A DNA stretch of 64,000 bases from Bombyx mori (GCF_030269925.1 NC_085131.1:3858001-3922000); one strand, 5' to 3'. Shown: positions 12,101 to 22,498, counted from the first letter of the stretch. Notes: generated from the letters alone by a model not told the origin. Made by a program: numbers and translations.

Positions 12101-15100
12101 GCCCATCAACCTGACGCTGCTCAAGAACGACTGTGAGTACCTAACCTACTAGTCATAGTTGCAATCAAAATTAATAACAAAAATATTAATAAAAAATACA
12201 AAATTTGTTCATTTAACGCTCTAACCCAGAGGTTGCCAAACTTATTTCATCTACTGCCCACTTTGAGAATAAATTATTTTTTAGCGCCCCCATTTTTTCA
12301 CCTACTTAAAAACTACTATAGCGAGAGCTCAGTCGGTCCTTCTAAATGAAATTATAAATCGCTTCCCAAGCTTCTACACAACGCCCCCTTTTTTTTTCTG
12401 GGTTTCTTACCGCCCCCCCTTTAGGCCTGCAGCGCCCACAAGGGGGCGTTATCGCCCACTTTGGAAAGGCTGCTCTAACTCGTGTGCCTAATGCGAATTT
12501 TTTAACTTGTCGATCACGTAAAAGTTAACTCACTACATTTTGCCGCTAGGGGCGCTGTTCCAACTCCGTACAAATTTGAGTGTTCTTTTACGCGAACGAG
12601 AAGTTAAAAAAACTCGCACTGAACTCAAGATAATGGATTTCTTAAATGTTCCTAATAGTTCTCCTAATAAGTTTTTCAATTTAAAAATATAAAAAAATAA
12701 ACACAAAATTAATGAAACTTGGACAAAATATCTGTTAAAGTCAGCCAAGAAAGTGCAAAGCTCAAGTGTTTTTTTTTCCATATCATAAAAAGCTGTGTGA
12801 CAACAGATGTTTAATTGATTTATAAAATTTTCCAATGAATATTGTAGTTTTCTAATATAGACAACATTCTCTTAAAGTCGTAACAAAATCAACAATGAAA
12901 GCAACCTACAATCTATAATTTTTGGTTAGGTTGGTATTTATTTTTGCGCAATAATCTGTTGTTAATATGTTGATGTGAACGTGACGCTCTGCCCAGGCAC
13001 CGCGGGGGCGGAAGCGGGCAGCGCGAGCGGGGCGGCAGGTGCGGCGCGCGTGCGCGGGCCAGTGGGCGCGGTGGCGGCGCGTCTGGCGGCCGCGCGTGGG
13101 GTGCCGCTGTCCCGCTCCGCCACGCACGAGTGGCTGCTGCTCACGCCCAAGGACCGCATGCCCGTGCCCGACCACGTCGCCTTCCCCAAACCGCCCAAGG
13201 CACCAGGTCAGTGCGCTTCCAACCCTCCAATACATCTTTAACATAACTTGCCTTTAACTAAAATTAACAGCGTATATGGATACGCTGCGTTACTTAATGA
13301 ATAAATAACACCTTTCCTCAAAGAATTTAAGAATCACTACGAAAAACCGTGGTACTATTTGCCAAATTCAAATGATTATTAATGAAATGTTTTTTATGAT
13401 TAAATTGATTTTTTTTTGTAGTCGTTGGCTCTTTGGAAGATCTGTGTCATAGTGCCTTCAACGCACGACATTGTATCATATTTACCTAAGCAAAGTTTCA
13501 GTAGTAATTTATAAAATCGGTTAGTGAGATTTACGTTTACGTCATATAAAATCTAATAAAAGGTAGTCTAGAGTCTAAAGTAGTTTAGAAGTGAGGTCGT
13601 GACGCGTGCGTGTGCGTTACAGACGGCAGCCTGCTGTACGAGCGCGTGCTGTCCCGCGGCGAGCTGGAGGCGCGCCGGGCCGAGCCCGCGCCGCCGCTCA
13701 AGCGCCGCGCCTACGACGACATCAACGGACTCGACAGTCAGTACCGCCCCGCACTCGATCACTTACCACCCGCATAAAACACGTTGACTGCCGTGTAGGT
13801 CATCGGTGCCCTACGCGGCGCATTGAAGTAATTTTTTTTTACAAGCGGCTCGCTCCGGCTCCGCTCTGATCTTTAACAAAAATTTCAACGATATTTGACG
13901 TTGTTTTATTCTTAAAAATAAAATAACACTTATTGCGGCATAACTAGTAACTAATAGTTAGACATATGCAGTCGCGACACTTTTTTGTAAATAATAATGT
14001 TTTCTACAAAGTCGTAGTACATCAATAGTTTTCGCAGGGCACGCGATGGAACATTTTAGGTAATATTTTTACACCTTGGGTAACATTATTGGAGTTTTAG
14101 TAAGGATCCATTTTTTTTCTTTCAAAAAATACTATAGCCTATGTCACTCGGGAATAGTTTAGCTTCCAAACAGTGAAAAAATTTTTCAAATCGATTCAGT
14201 AGTTTCGAAGCCTACTCAATACAAACAAACAAATCTTTCCTCTTTATAATATTAGTATAGATTGCCCTTGTAGGCAGACAACCATACGGCCCATCTGATG
14301 GTGAGTGGTTACCGTCGCCCATGGAATTCAGCATTGCCAGGGGTGCCTACCGTTAAGTACTCTCTCCACAAGCCTCGTTTGAAGAAGGATATGTCATAGC
14401 GCTCGGGAGACACCGTGGAGGGAAGCTCATGGTTTATCGATTATATCGATTTCTCTCTTCGATCACCTTACTAATACACGGAATATATAGTATACTGAAA
14501 AAAAAACCGGTAGATACTCAGAATGAATTCTCTATTTCTAAGAGACTTAAAAGACTAAAACATACATTAACAAACAAAAGAACTTAGTAGAACTTAGTAA
14601 CAGAATTCGATATAATTACTTCAGTGCGCCGCGTAGGGCACCAATGACCTACATGGCAGTCAACGTGTTAACTTATATTCAAACGACCAACGAATTATAT
14701 CATATAAAAAAAGATTTAATATTTTCGCAAGTTAATTAAGCTTTTAATTAAATAGATAATATTGTATTTAGAACAATGAGTAATAAATGTATAATTTGTT
14801 AAATGCTTACCTTTACGGAAACAGCAACAACACCAGGTTAGTAAATGAGAATTATAAAAATAAATAAATGTGGGGAAAAAGTAAATGTTATGAATTTCAT
14901 AAGTTTATGGAAAATGTAGTGTGAGGTCTTTGGTGTTGTGAGGGTTTGTGTGCGTTGGTCGAGTTGTCCTCCGGAAATCTCGTCACAGTGGTCAATAAAA
15001 CACTGAGTATGTTTATGTTATTCGCATCAGCGACCGCGTCGGATCGCTGCCCGTTAACCACTGACGTGTATAGCTTATTACTATTACTTTTACTGCATTG

Positions 15101-17389
15101 TAGGCTTAAGCGGGGCGGAGTATCACTCCCCAACACTAGGAAACAAAACTATCAAAACGTTATGTGACTGCATAGCTAAGGAATCACAATACCCTTGAGC
15201 TTTAATTGTTTCGGAAACCATAGGAAAAGTCCTTTCAAAAACCTTCCATTTCGTAAAGTCAAAATCTCAAAAGATCATTCTGGCCCAGAATGTCACATAG
15301 GAGATTTCAAATTTGCAACAACGATGTGTGATTTGTTAAATTTATATTTTTTATTTTTTTATTGTCCCTGTAGGCAGCCGAGCATACGGCCCACCTGAAT
15401 GGTTACCGTCACCCATGGACTTCACCTACCGTTGAATGTTCGTACTGTACCTTCGACAGTTGAATGTTTTCCATTGTTCTTGTTACAATTGTACATATAT
15501 GTATGATGCGGTTGTCGCAGGAGTGGGCGAGCGGTCGCGCGAGACGCTGGCGCCGCCCGCCAAGCGCCCCAACAAGCACCCGGCGCCCATGCAGCGGCCC
15601 TCGCGCGAGCAGTACGCCGCCATGTGCGCGCGCGCGCAGGCCACCGGACAGCCGCTGCCGCCGCACGTCTTCGCGCACGTACGTACCGCTCACTCTCCTC
15701 ACTCCTACTCATGCGAACCACTGCTCTTGCTAGCCCTAGTATATATTTTATAAGGAATTTTATGACCTGGTAACTAAGACCTTTAAGTCATGTCTTATTT
15801 TAATTTATATTCTTAATTTTATTAAAAATGATAATATGGAGTGAAATGAAATGAAATGAAAATGATTAATTTGGGAGATTAATGAACTGGGATGAAATTA
15901 AATAAAACGAAATGACAGGGGATGAAATATAATCTCAGTAAAATAGTGGTATTTTACTGAGATTTTTCAGTGGACTTTTTGGAGGATCCCGAGAAGTTAC
16001 GTCCAGCAGCTTTGTTTCATTTTCCCACATTTGTGCACAGATATCAAACAGTTAATAAACCACCGTTATTACACATTTAAACCTGAAGAAACACTAAATA
16101 GACAAAATAAAACAAATCACACAACTTCACTCCTCGCGTTCCCGCCAAAAAGTTCGCTAAGGCTAGTGTTAGCAAGGCCCCTCAGATTGAGCGCCTTGAG
16201 CTCACCTGGAGCGTAGCTGGAATAGGCTCTTAAGCTACCAGCGAATAGGTACGAGAAAAATGCACTAATCGACTGAACTTTTTGTACCAGATAGTAACGA
16301 TTCATCCCAATATACAATTTGTTTTATTATTCGCGAGTTACTAATTTAGCATGCCTAAATTAACGATTTCAATTAATAATTTAGAATATAGAAAAACATA
16401 TTAGATTTGAATTATGTTGACCTTGTTTTCTAGAAGATTGTCCTGTAACTTATAACAACCGCTTTTAATATTAATAAAAAAAAATTTAATAATAAATAAA
16501 AAGATAGATTTGAGTTAATAATAAATGTACGTGTTAGGTAAATGGCAAACCGACAAACATCACAGGACGCGGCGGCCGCCGACACGTGATCTCGTGGATG
16601 GACGCTCCCGACGACCTATACTTCAGAGCCACCGATGCGGCCAAGTGAGTGCTTTCTAATGTTTAACCGTTGTACGTGCTCACCGAGCCTATAGGTACCG
16701 TGAGAATCGACATTATGTCATATACGACTCTAACAAAAACGAACGTAAAATGCTGCCAAGTAAAGGTATTAGAGGTAAAATAATGGTAATTGAAAGAAAT
16801 AGAAGCTCTTTTAAGTTTCAGACCTAAAAATCCATCCTCATTTATTTAGTCAAAGTTTCGACTCAATGTTACATGGCAATGTTACATTTTACTAAGAATG
16901 TACCTAAGACGTGAGACGCGAGTGGCGCCGCTGAGTTTGTCGCAGGACCTTCTCAGCGGTAGTAGATTCATTCGCGAAGCAATTGCTATTGAGTTGTAAG
17001 GTCTCCTTCGGAGGCGCTCGGGTGGCTGTTAGCTAATCCCACCCCTCCTGTACTGGTTTTTTTTATTTATTGCTTAGATGGGTGGACGAGTTCACAGCCC
17101 ACCTGGTGTTAAGTGGTTACTGGAGCCCATAGACATGTACAACGTAAATGCGCCACCCACCTTGAGATATAAGTTCTAAGATCTCAGTATACGCATTACT
17201 GCTTCACGGCAGAAATAGGCAGGGTGGAGTGACAAGAGGTCCTACCAGCAGTAATCGTGCTTGTGTGCGTGCAGGGCGGCGCGGCGCGCGCTGAGCGGCG
17301 GGGAGGTGCGGCGCGGGGCGCGGGCGCCGTGGCGGGCGGTGCGCGCGGGCGGGAAGGCGCCGCCGCTGCAGCTCGTGATCCTGGACTGA
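3119..17389 (+). CDS. MTA1-like: Metastasis-associated protein (MTA1-like), NuRD complex subunit, 5' partial
   Basis: MTA proteins scaffold HDAC1/2 in the nuclear NuRD remodelling and deacetylase complex. Fourteen exons join in phase: 3119-3312, 4425-4542, 5227-5429, 6384-6572, 7566-7699, 8202-8314, 8458-8558, 11134-11253, 11919-12132, 12997-13206, 13623-13736, 15521-15682, 16566-16644 and 17275-17389, giving 687 residues. The first exon opens in the late BAH region ([15 protein letters not shown]). ELM2 follows ([20 protein letters not shown]), then SANT ([36 protein letters not shown]). A GATA-type zinc finger, C-x2-C-x20-C-x2-C, is split between exons 6 and 7. Next come an extra C2H2-like finger (exons 8-9), the MKTRAAFYL block and a basic C-terminus ([11 protein letters not shown]) ending LVILD. 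The BAH start lies upstream of the window. Exons 9-14 are very GC-rich inside AT-rich introns. Identity is very strong; the exon 12 donor is the least certain junction. Confidence 0.95.
3546..3767 (+). mobile_element. Helitron-like fragment
   Basis: Shares TACTAATATATAA and GTGGTTTTTACGGATGTTCC with the copies at about 52.95 and 56.47 kb and ends at a CTAG followed by T, as Helitrons do. Its 5' end is decayed. Confidence 0.5.
6135..6332 (-). repeat. Family A copy in an MTA intron
   Basis: A T-rich left end (poly(A) on the minus strand) is followed by the GGTGGACGAGCTCACAGCCC and TTCAAACCGAAACGCATTGC blocks. It stops about 50 bases before the exon at 6384. Confidence 0.8.
6795..7187 (+). mobile_element. 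Family D non-autonomous element (about 390 bp)
   Basis: Starts with TTATGACCTGGTATCTAAGA, continues with GATGAAATATAAAATGG and GGAGGATCCCGAGAAGTTAC, and ends with a decayed CACTCCTCGCG block. Further copies are at 15752, 43728 and 51911, with a partial copy at 55472. No coding potential is seen. Confidence 0.7.
7785..7875 (+). repeat. RTE-like LINE tail fragment
   Basis: Contains GTCCACTGCTGGACATTGGC, a phrase that recurs at about 52.7 kb next to a TCA microsatellite and is known to me from insect RTE-type LINE 3' ends. Confidence 0.5.
9679..9873 (+). repeat. Family C poly(A)-tailed repeat
   Basis: Carries CCACTGAGTTTCTCGCCGG, GATCCGGTGGTAGATTCTGC and GAGCCCCGTGAGCTCACC, then an A run. Related copies lie at about 16.15, 16.9, 44.6, 53.5, 62.4 and 63.1 kb. 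It may be a SINE of the Bm1 type, but I cannot confirm the name. Confidence 0.7.
10050..10286 (+). mobile_element. MITE family E copy
   Basis: About 240 bp with inverted ends: ATCGAAAGGTGAAAGGCTAT on the left and a matching reverse block (CGAATAGCCTTTTGACCCCT) on the right, each near 38 bp with mismatches. The interior is AT-rich. Related copies are at 17.73 and 54.19 kb. Confidence 0.7.
10570..10795 (+). repeat. GC-rich poly(A)-tailed retroelement fragment
   Basis: A GC-rich block (CCGCGCGCCCCCTAGGCGCG) is followed by GGACC and a 14-base A run with further A-rich sequence. It looks like the 3' end of a LINE or SINE. The family is not known to me. Confidence 0.5.
10942..11076. mobile_element. 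Hairpin MITE (family F), copy 1
   Basis: Inverted ends TTAGTGCGAGTTTTTTAACG and its reverse partner extend inward through CTCGATAG with few mismatches, so most of the 135 bp can fold on itself. It lies 58 bases upstream of MTA exon 8. Confidence 0.8.
11650..11880 (-). repeat. Family B poly(A)-tailed repeat
   Basis: Contains GTAGGCAGACGAGCATACGG, GTCGCCCATGGACTTTAGCA and GCCTCGTTTGAAGAAGGACA. The T run on the left is the tail on the minus strand. It reaches to within about 40 bases of the acceptor of MTA exon 9. Confidence 0.75.
12226..12471. mobile_element. hAT-type MITE with 8-bp target duplication
   Basis: A 246-bp element with ends CAGAGGTTGCCAAACTT and, inward from the right, AGCCTTTCCAAAGTGGGCG. 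It is flanked by GCTCTAAC at 12218-12225 and 12472-12479. The CAGxGGTxxCCAAACT end style is common among hAT MITEs. Confidence 0.8.
12488..12619. mobile_element. Hairpin MITE (family F), copy 2
   Basis: Left end TAATGCGAATTTTTTAACTT and right end TTAAAAAAACTCGCACT match copy 1 at 10942. The interior also shares GCGCTGTTCCAACTCCGTAC with it. The two copies flank MTA exons 8 and 9. Confidence 0.75.
13955..14262 (-). mobile_element. Helitron-like fragment inside the 0.9-kb element
   Basis: On the minus strand it begins TCTATACTAATATTATAAAG, a common start of lepidopteran non-autonomous Helitrons, followed by TTTGTTTGTTTGTATTGAG. The 3' end near an ACTAGT is uncertain. Confidence 0.5.
14266..14432 (-). 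repeat. Family B repeat
   Basis: Shares GTAGGCAGACAACCATACGG, GTCGCCCATGGAATTCAGCA and CCTCGTTTGAAGAAGGAT with the copy at 11650. Confidence 0.75.
15345..15432 (-). repeat. Family B repeat fragment
   Basis: T-rich end, then CCTGTAGGCAGCCGAGCATA and a short GTCACCCATGGACTTCA block. It ends about 90 bases before MTA exon 12. Confidence 0.65.
15752..16150 (+). mobile_element. Family D element
   Basis: Runs from TTTTATGACCTGGTAACTAA to CTCGCGTTCCCGCCAAAAAG, with GGAGGATCCCGAGAAGTTAC inside. Its right end passes directly into a family C tail. Confidence 0.75.
16151..16258 (+). repeat. Family C tail fragment
   Basis: GCTAGTGTTAGCAAGGCCCC and GAGCTCACC followed by an ACGAGAAAAA end match the 3' part of family C. 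Confidence 0.6.
16913..17010 (+). repeat. Degenerate family C fragment
   Basis: CTGAGTTTGTCGCAGGACCT and GTAGTAGATTC are diverged forms of the family C head. Confidence 0.45.
17057..17254 (-). repeat. Family A copy ending just before the last MTA exon
   Basis: The T-run end, GGTGGACGAGTTCACAGCCC, ACCTTGAGATATAAGTTCTA and the terminal GACAAGAGGTCCTACCAGCA are present, with an internal deletion. The exon acceptor lies 20 bases further on. Confidence 0.75.
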
Positions 17390-17582
17390 CGGCGCCCGCA
17401 CTCCGTGGACGCGCTGCTCGCCTGACCGCCGCCCCTGTAGATAATACTTTCGACTATGTTCTTCTAACCGCGACCCGACTCGACTCGTGTCCCGCGACAA
17501 TCATGTATTTGATACATAAAACGATATGTAAGTCTATTTCATTCGGAGATTCATTGTAGGATAATTTACAATTTTTTTCATA

Positions 17583-17588
17583 AATAAA
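17583..17588 (+). terminator. AATAAA polyadenylation signal of the MTA gene
   Basis: A canonical AATAAA lies about 195 bases after the MTA stop codon, on the coding strand. This is a normal spacing for a short 3' UTR. Confidence 0.7.
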
Positions 17589-17727
17589 GCACAAATCGAA
17601 ACTTTGGCTGGTTTTCTTTGTTTCTCTTCTGGTTGTCGCTCCACTCATGATACAGCGTTGATAATTAAATTGGCGTTTGAACACTGTATTGGAAAGCGTC
17701 ATTAAAAAAAATATATTTATAATTCGA

Positions 17728-17965
17728 AGGGTAATTTATTTGTATTTGGTGTAGGCGACATTTTTGTAACATCACAGGAGAGGCATTTGAAGTTTAAAAT
17801 TTGGAAAAAATATCATAAAAAAAAACTTCTTCAGCTATTTGAATGGAGTAAACTTAATTAAAGTTCAATTACAAACATCGAATTGTCGATACTGATACCA
17901 AGTAATACGGGACCTTTACTTACAAAGATAAATGTCGCTTAAACCAAATAGCCTTTCACCCCTCG
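17728..17965 (-). mobile_element. MITE family E copy
   Basis: Matches the 10.05-kb copy in reverse, with AAATGTCGCTTAAACCAAAT and AATAGCCTTTCACCCCTCGA at the right and GGCGACATTTTTGTAACATC at the left. It lies just past the MTA polyadenylation signal and gives the uninterrupted reference for the 54.19-kb copy. Confidence 0.65.
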
Positions 17966-18623
17966 AATTATACATAGACAAACACACCGAATCTAAACTG
18001 AAGCATCTGCAAGCGAATCTAACAATGCCTCACTGAATTCGCTATCAATTCAGTGGCACGCATAAGAAGCATCTATCTATAAATGTGACCTTAGAATGTG
18101 TCAAAAATGCAATATTTTTTCACATTTTTTTAATCATGGGATTTGATGGGATGACGTTGTCAGCTAAAGCCGAACCACGTGTCTGTACTATATACTATAA
18201 TACATATAAATAAATAAAAAACTGTGGATTTGCTGAATCTTCGTACACAACTTGGATTAACTTTTTATAATGGTAAATAACTCGAGTGACTCCGGGTGAC
18301 GAATATGGTATAATTAATAAATACGACAGTTTAGCTGGTTAGTGATTTTTCGTAGCAACGAATCTAAAAATCGGCTGGTTTATGAACCAAAAATTATTTT
18401 ATGATTTTACGCATGTCGTAGGTATCGACTAAGTAAATCGCGGTTTTTTCATTTTAAAAACGACTTCAAAAAATACTTAAATTTAACTGAGATTATTTTA
18501 CGTATATAACAACGACCATAACGGGAGCCTCTAAATCTTTTCAAATATTAAGTGTATTCTCTATGTCATCCAAGTTCATTAAAACATGGTTGAAAGAACA
18601 ATTTGTCATGCAATTTTTCACTA

Positions 18624-19264
18624 TAGTAGAATTATTTTGTCCGTGCAGTTTGGGTCATGAAAAATCGGAGCGGTGAAGCGAGTATTTCGCTCTCTCTTCC
18701 ACTCACGAGCTTTATGGACGGGCATAGTGATGCGCGTTATTGTTGTCGATAAGCGTTGTCGATAGTGTATTTAGTTTTGTTATTTTGTGGGTTAGTGATA
18801 AAAATGAAAGAAAAAATCACTAATCGAACACTTACACCACATATCGCCGCAGCAAGTTAACGAGAATGGCAGAAATTAACACTGTAACTTTTCGAGATCT
18901 ATTCTTATTTCAGTGCAAAATTTTAACACATTGCTGATAACAACAAGTGCAACTATTATTTTGAATAAATTCTGCTGTTTTAATACAAAAACAAGGAGTA
19001 GCCATTGCGTCATTAAAGAAATTCAGAGAACGAATGCATAAAAACACATTTCTTTTCGATATATTGTACTATAATTTGCAGGTAAGTATAAATGACTCAT
19101 AACAATGTCTCACCACCCTTCGTATACCACCCCGCCACCGTGTACCTGCCTTCGATGACTTATTTGTTTTTATCGATAATGGCGTTGCGCCCGCGCGACA
19201 TGCTCATTGCCCTAGCCGGGCTATGTTTTATGACCCAAACTGCACGGACAAAATTATTCTACTA
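18624..19264. mobile_element. Tc1/mariner-style MITE with TA duplication
   Basis: Ends TAGTAGAATTATTTTGTCCG and its reverse complement extend about 38 bp through GCAGTTTGGGTCAT. TA lies directly outside both ends (18622-18623 and 19265-19266). The 641-bp interior has no transposase. It separates the MTA and Hairless transcription units. Confidence 0.8.
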
Positions 19265-19489
19265 TAGACGGCACTGCAAGTGTACACGTCTATGTCTAGT
19301 GTCACGGTATTTAATTATGAAAACTAAACATAGTTTATATCATCAGCTCTCACAGACGTCCATGGGTAGACAGAGCTTCCACCGAGGGCATAGCTCATAA
19401 TATTAATTAATGATTATGTAGTTGAAAAACTAATTGCTGTCTCGGTAACATCAACGCATTAAAAAAATCAACAATAAAAATTAATTTTT

Positions 19490-22400
19490 TTTTGAAAAAG
19501 TTATATTTATTCGAGTACATAACTACATCTTAATATAAATGGATAATAACACTATTTTCCGCTTGATAAATACATTATTTTAAGTGGTTTAAAGACATCC
19601 GTTGATATATTTAAGTCTTTTATTTATTAAAGGATCCAACGTTTCTCATTAACATACAAAATTTTGAGTACAAAAATATGTGGTTTTTTTTCTCTCAACA
19701 TCGGCAAATAATAGTGTGGTAGGGAGGAAAATGTAATTGATCATGAACATCAATAATTCAAATAAGCCTCTACTAATTTATAACTGGATAAATAAAAACA
19801 TATGCACCTATATATATTATAAAAATGGTACAAAATTCGTAAGTTTCTGGTCCTCATTTCTCTTTACAGCTGACCAAACTGAACATTTTTTTTTAACATT
19901 TTTGCTATTCTTCGTTATAAATAAATCTACTGAATTCATGGGATCTTTTGCAAAAAGAAAGTGCTTGCGATGTAAAAACTGTCGTTACAAAATAAAACAT
20001 ATTTTACTGATGATTTTTGTATGAACGTAACCGGTGCGTGGCCACGCTTACGCAAGACGAGGGGAGGGTTGCCGACTGACTCCCAGTACAGGCATACAAA
20101 GTATGTACTACTACAACGATAAGTATTAATGTATAAATTAGCAAATAGACAGGGTTTAGTTTATGTTGAAGTAACCATAGAAATATTTTAATATCAGACT
20201 GAAAACAAAACGCTGTGTCAATCAGTAGACATTTGAGGCTGACCTTTAGCTGGCGAAAAAACAACAACTTGTTTGAAATTGGATCGACTGTGAAGAAGGA
20301 TACCAAGACCAGAGAACAGATTGGCGATCGTTCAATGAAAAACAGCAAATCGATAATTGCTAATTGCATTCTGTACTAAATTTGTTACTAATAAATAGTG
20401 AATTACAATAATAGTTTTGGGTCTGTCAAAGCGCGACGCCTTTAATGCCACAAAGCTTTTAATGGCTGACTGCACTTTTTATGTTGTTTCAGGTTTTTTA
20501 TTTATTAAATAGGCTTTACAAGCCATATTCTTTCAGACAAGGGCTTTACATTAAAACAGTACGCCTTCCACTGATAAGGACACCTTGATTTCTCTCACTG
20601 TACAAGCAAAAATATCTTTTATCGTTTTTAACAATCGCCAATCGCTAATCGCGTCCTTCACACAAGAGAATGAGAATGAGAAGCACCAAGTTTTGTATAA
20701 ATTTCTAGCACAGTAATATATAAATCAAATTCACATTTGGACTGTGGTCATGTTCATACAATTCAAATTGAAAAAATGAAATGTACACAACACGAGCATT
20801 TCGTATTTGATTTCCTATTGAAAGCTAGCTGTAAATTTGTTTTCGCCATACTATTAATTATATAACAACTAATTTGTTAATAGTCTCAAAACTGTCAACG
20901 CACAAATATATATTGTTTTCATATTTTAAATAATTAACATTGCTCATGTCTGTTGTTGCACTTATTAAAACATGCAAATAAAATCATTAGAAAAATACAC
21001 TTTTGTGCAATATTTTTAGACACAAATTTCCTCCCGTAAAACCCCTATGTCAAAACGTTGTACACTACATGTACTCAAGAATTAAATTGAGCAGGATGTA
21101 TTAACAGCTATTCGTTTATATACTAAGTCAACTTTGTTGGCGGACAACACGATGTGTACAAATAGGCCTCCGAATACACAACTATTTTATACAATTCCTT
21201 TAATGATAATATTACATCTGAAATCAGTCCCTTACCGTCATAACTGTCCTTATAATACATAACCCCGTAGCTTTGTCATTGCAATTAATCTACGTCTACG
21301 TTTAATCTCGTTAGTCCCGCGCGAGGCCGCGAGAGACCGCTCGTGGCGCGCGGCGTGCGACGCGCTGGCAACACTGCGCAACGTACTCGCAACATTCCCT
21401 CTATAACTCTTCACATCATTCATCGTAAACACCATAAAATACTCATTATAAAAATACTGTACAATTACAATAATTATTCTGAAGGTAATAAACTCTTACA
21501 CATATATTGTATAGCAAATTAATGCTCCGATAAAAATCTACTCCTCGACGACTCAATAATACACCATTCACAAACTATTTACAAGGTCTCTTAGATACAT
21601 ATTTCATACAGGTTTCATAAACACACATCCAAAATTTGATCCCAAAAAACTGTAGTCTTTACCTCGTTTTATTTTCTAAATTAAATAATGAGATCGAACA
21701 TAAATATTTATGGAATTTCGCAATATCATGAAATCAACAGGATTTTTCATCAATTCTATTTACTGAACAATCATTTGAGTTTTTTTTTAAAGAAAACTGT
21801 CAGTACCTATGTTATGTAAACTATTGTCATATTTTTTTGTATAATTGGACGAAGCCAGATTTTTATGTCACACCTTTCATTTATAAATATGTTCATAATA
21901 TTTTTATATTCCAAGGCACTGATTGCTAACAATTGATAATGGCTTTTAATTTGATCATCTTATACTAATATAATAGCCAATATTAAAATATTTAACTTGC
22001 ATATCAAAATGATTCGTATGAAAATACACACATTACTCTGCATACATACATACATCTATACTAAAATATATTTTAATGTAATATACAGTAGTTTGTAAAT
22101 AGATTCCCGAACAAAAAAAAACGTCGCTCGGAAACTATGATCTATACAAAAATATTATTTGCGAGTTTGCAAAACGCAATTCACTAGTCATTCATATAAA
22201 CAATCGAACGCTGAGATAGGTGGGATGTACTTTTTGGACTTTGACACGCGCCAATCAAAGGGTGCGACAATGGAATGTTGCTTCGAAAATTTGACCATGA
22301 GCCACAACACTGGGCTTACTGAGATTATTATGGACGATATATTCGCACTTCGTGAATACATAATCCACCATGGAACTTAACACACCATATTAAAATCTAT

Positions 22401-22498
22401 ACAATATTAGTTCGATTGACCTCTCAACGAATAACATTTCACATCACCAGGATTATTATCAGTCTCGCATGTCGGACTCGCGACGGGCGCAGCGCTGC
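19490..22498 (-). other. Probable long 3' UTR of Hairless
   Basis: About 3 kb of AT-rich DNA after the Hairless stop contains no recognisable repeat family and no credible coding exon, unlike the surrounding introns. On the minus strand an AATAAA lies at 19511-19506. The simplest reading is a long, repeat-poor 3' UTR. A short GC-rich patch is present at about 21310-21390. Transcript evidence is needed to set its true end. Confidence 0.45.
19506..19511 (-). terminator. Candidate AATAAA polyadenylation signal of Hairless
   Basis: TTTATT on the plus strand reads AATAAA on the minus strand. It sits at the edge where repeat-free sequence gives way to the intergenic MITE. Other AATAAA-like sites exist closer to the stop, so the choice is tentative. 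Confidence 0.35.

Larger units (their letters stand above)
13778..14669. mobile_element. Decayed 0.9-kb DNA transposon with 56-bp inverted repeats
   Basis: Left arm 13778-13833 starts AACACGTTGACTGCCGTGTA. Right arm 14614-14669 is its reverse complement with a few changes. The interior holds a Helitron-like fragment and a family B repeat but no transposase. The right end is followed by AACTT so that GTTAAC spans the junction; a TTAA duplication is not clear on the left. Confidence 0.75.

Noticed and set aside
12975..13257. Several overlapping frames on both strands
   Set aside because: GC-rich MTA exon 10 lacks stops in most frames; only the frame joined in phase to its neighbours matches the family.
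20004..20369. 121-residue minus-strand open frame with hydrophobic segments
   Set aside because: It lies in AT-rich DNA in the probable Hairless 3' UTR, has no recognisable family and the hydrophobicity follows from T-rich codons.
22159..22380. 73-residue plus-strand frame opposite the Hairless 3' end
   Set aside because: No recognised domain, no splice context and no supporting neighbours.
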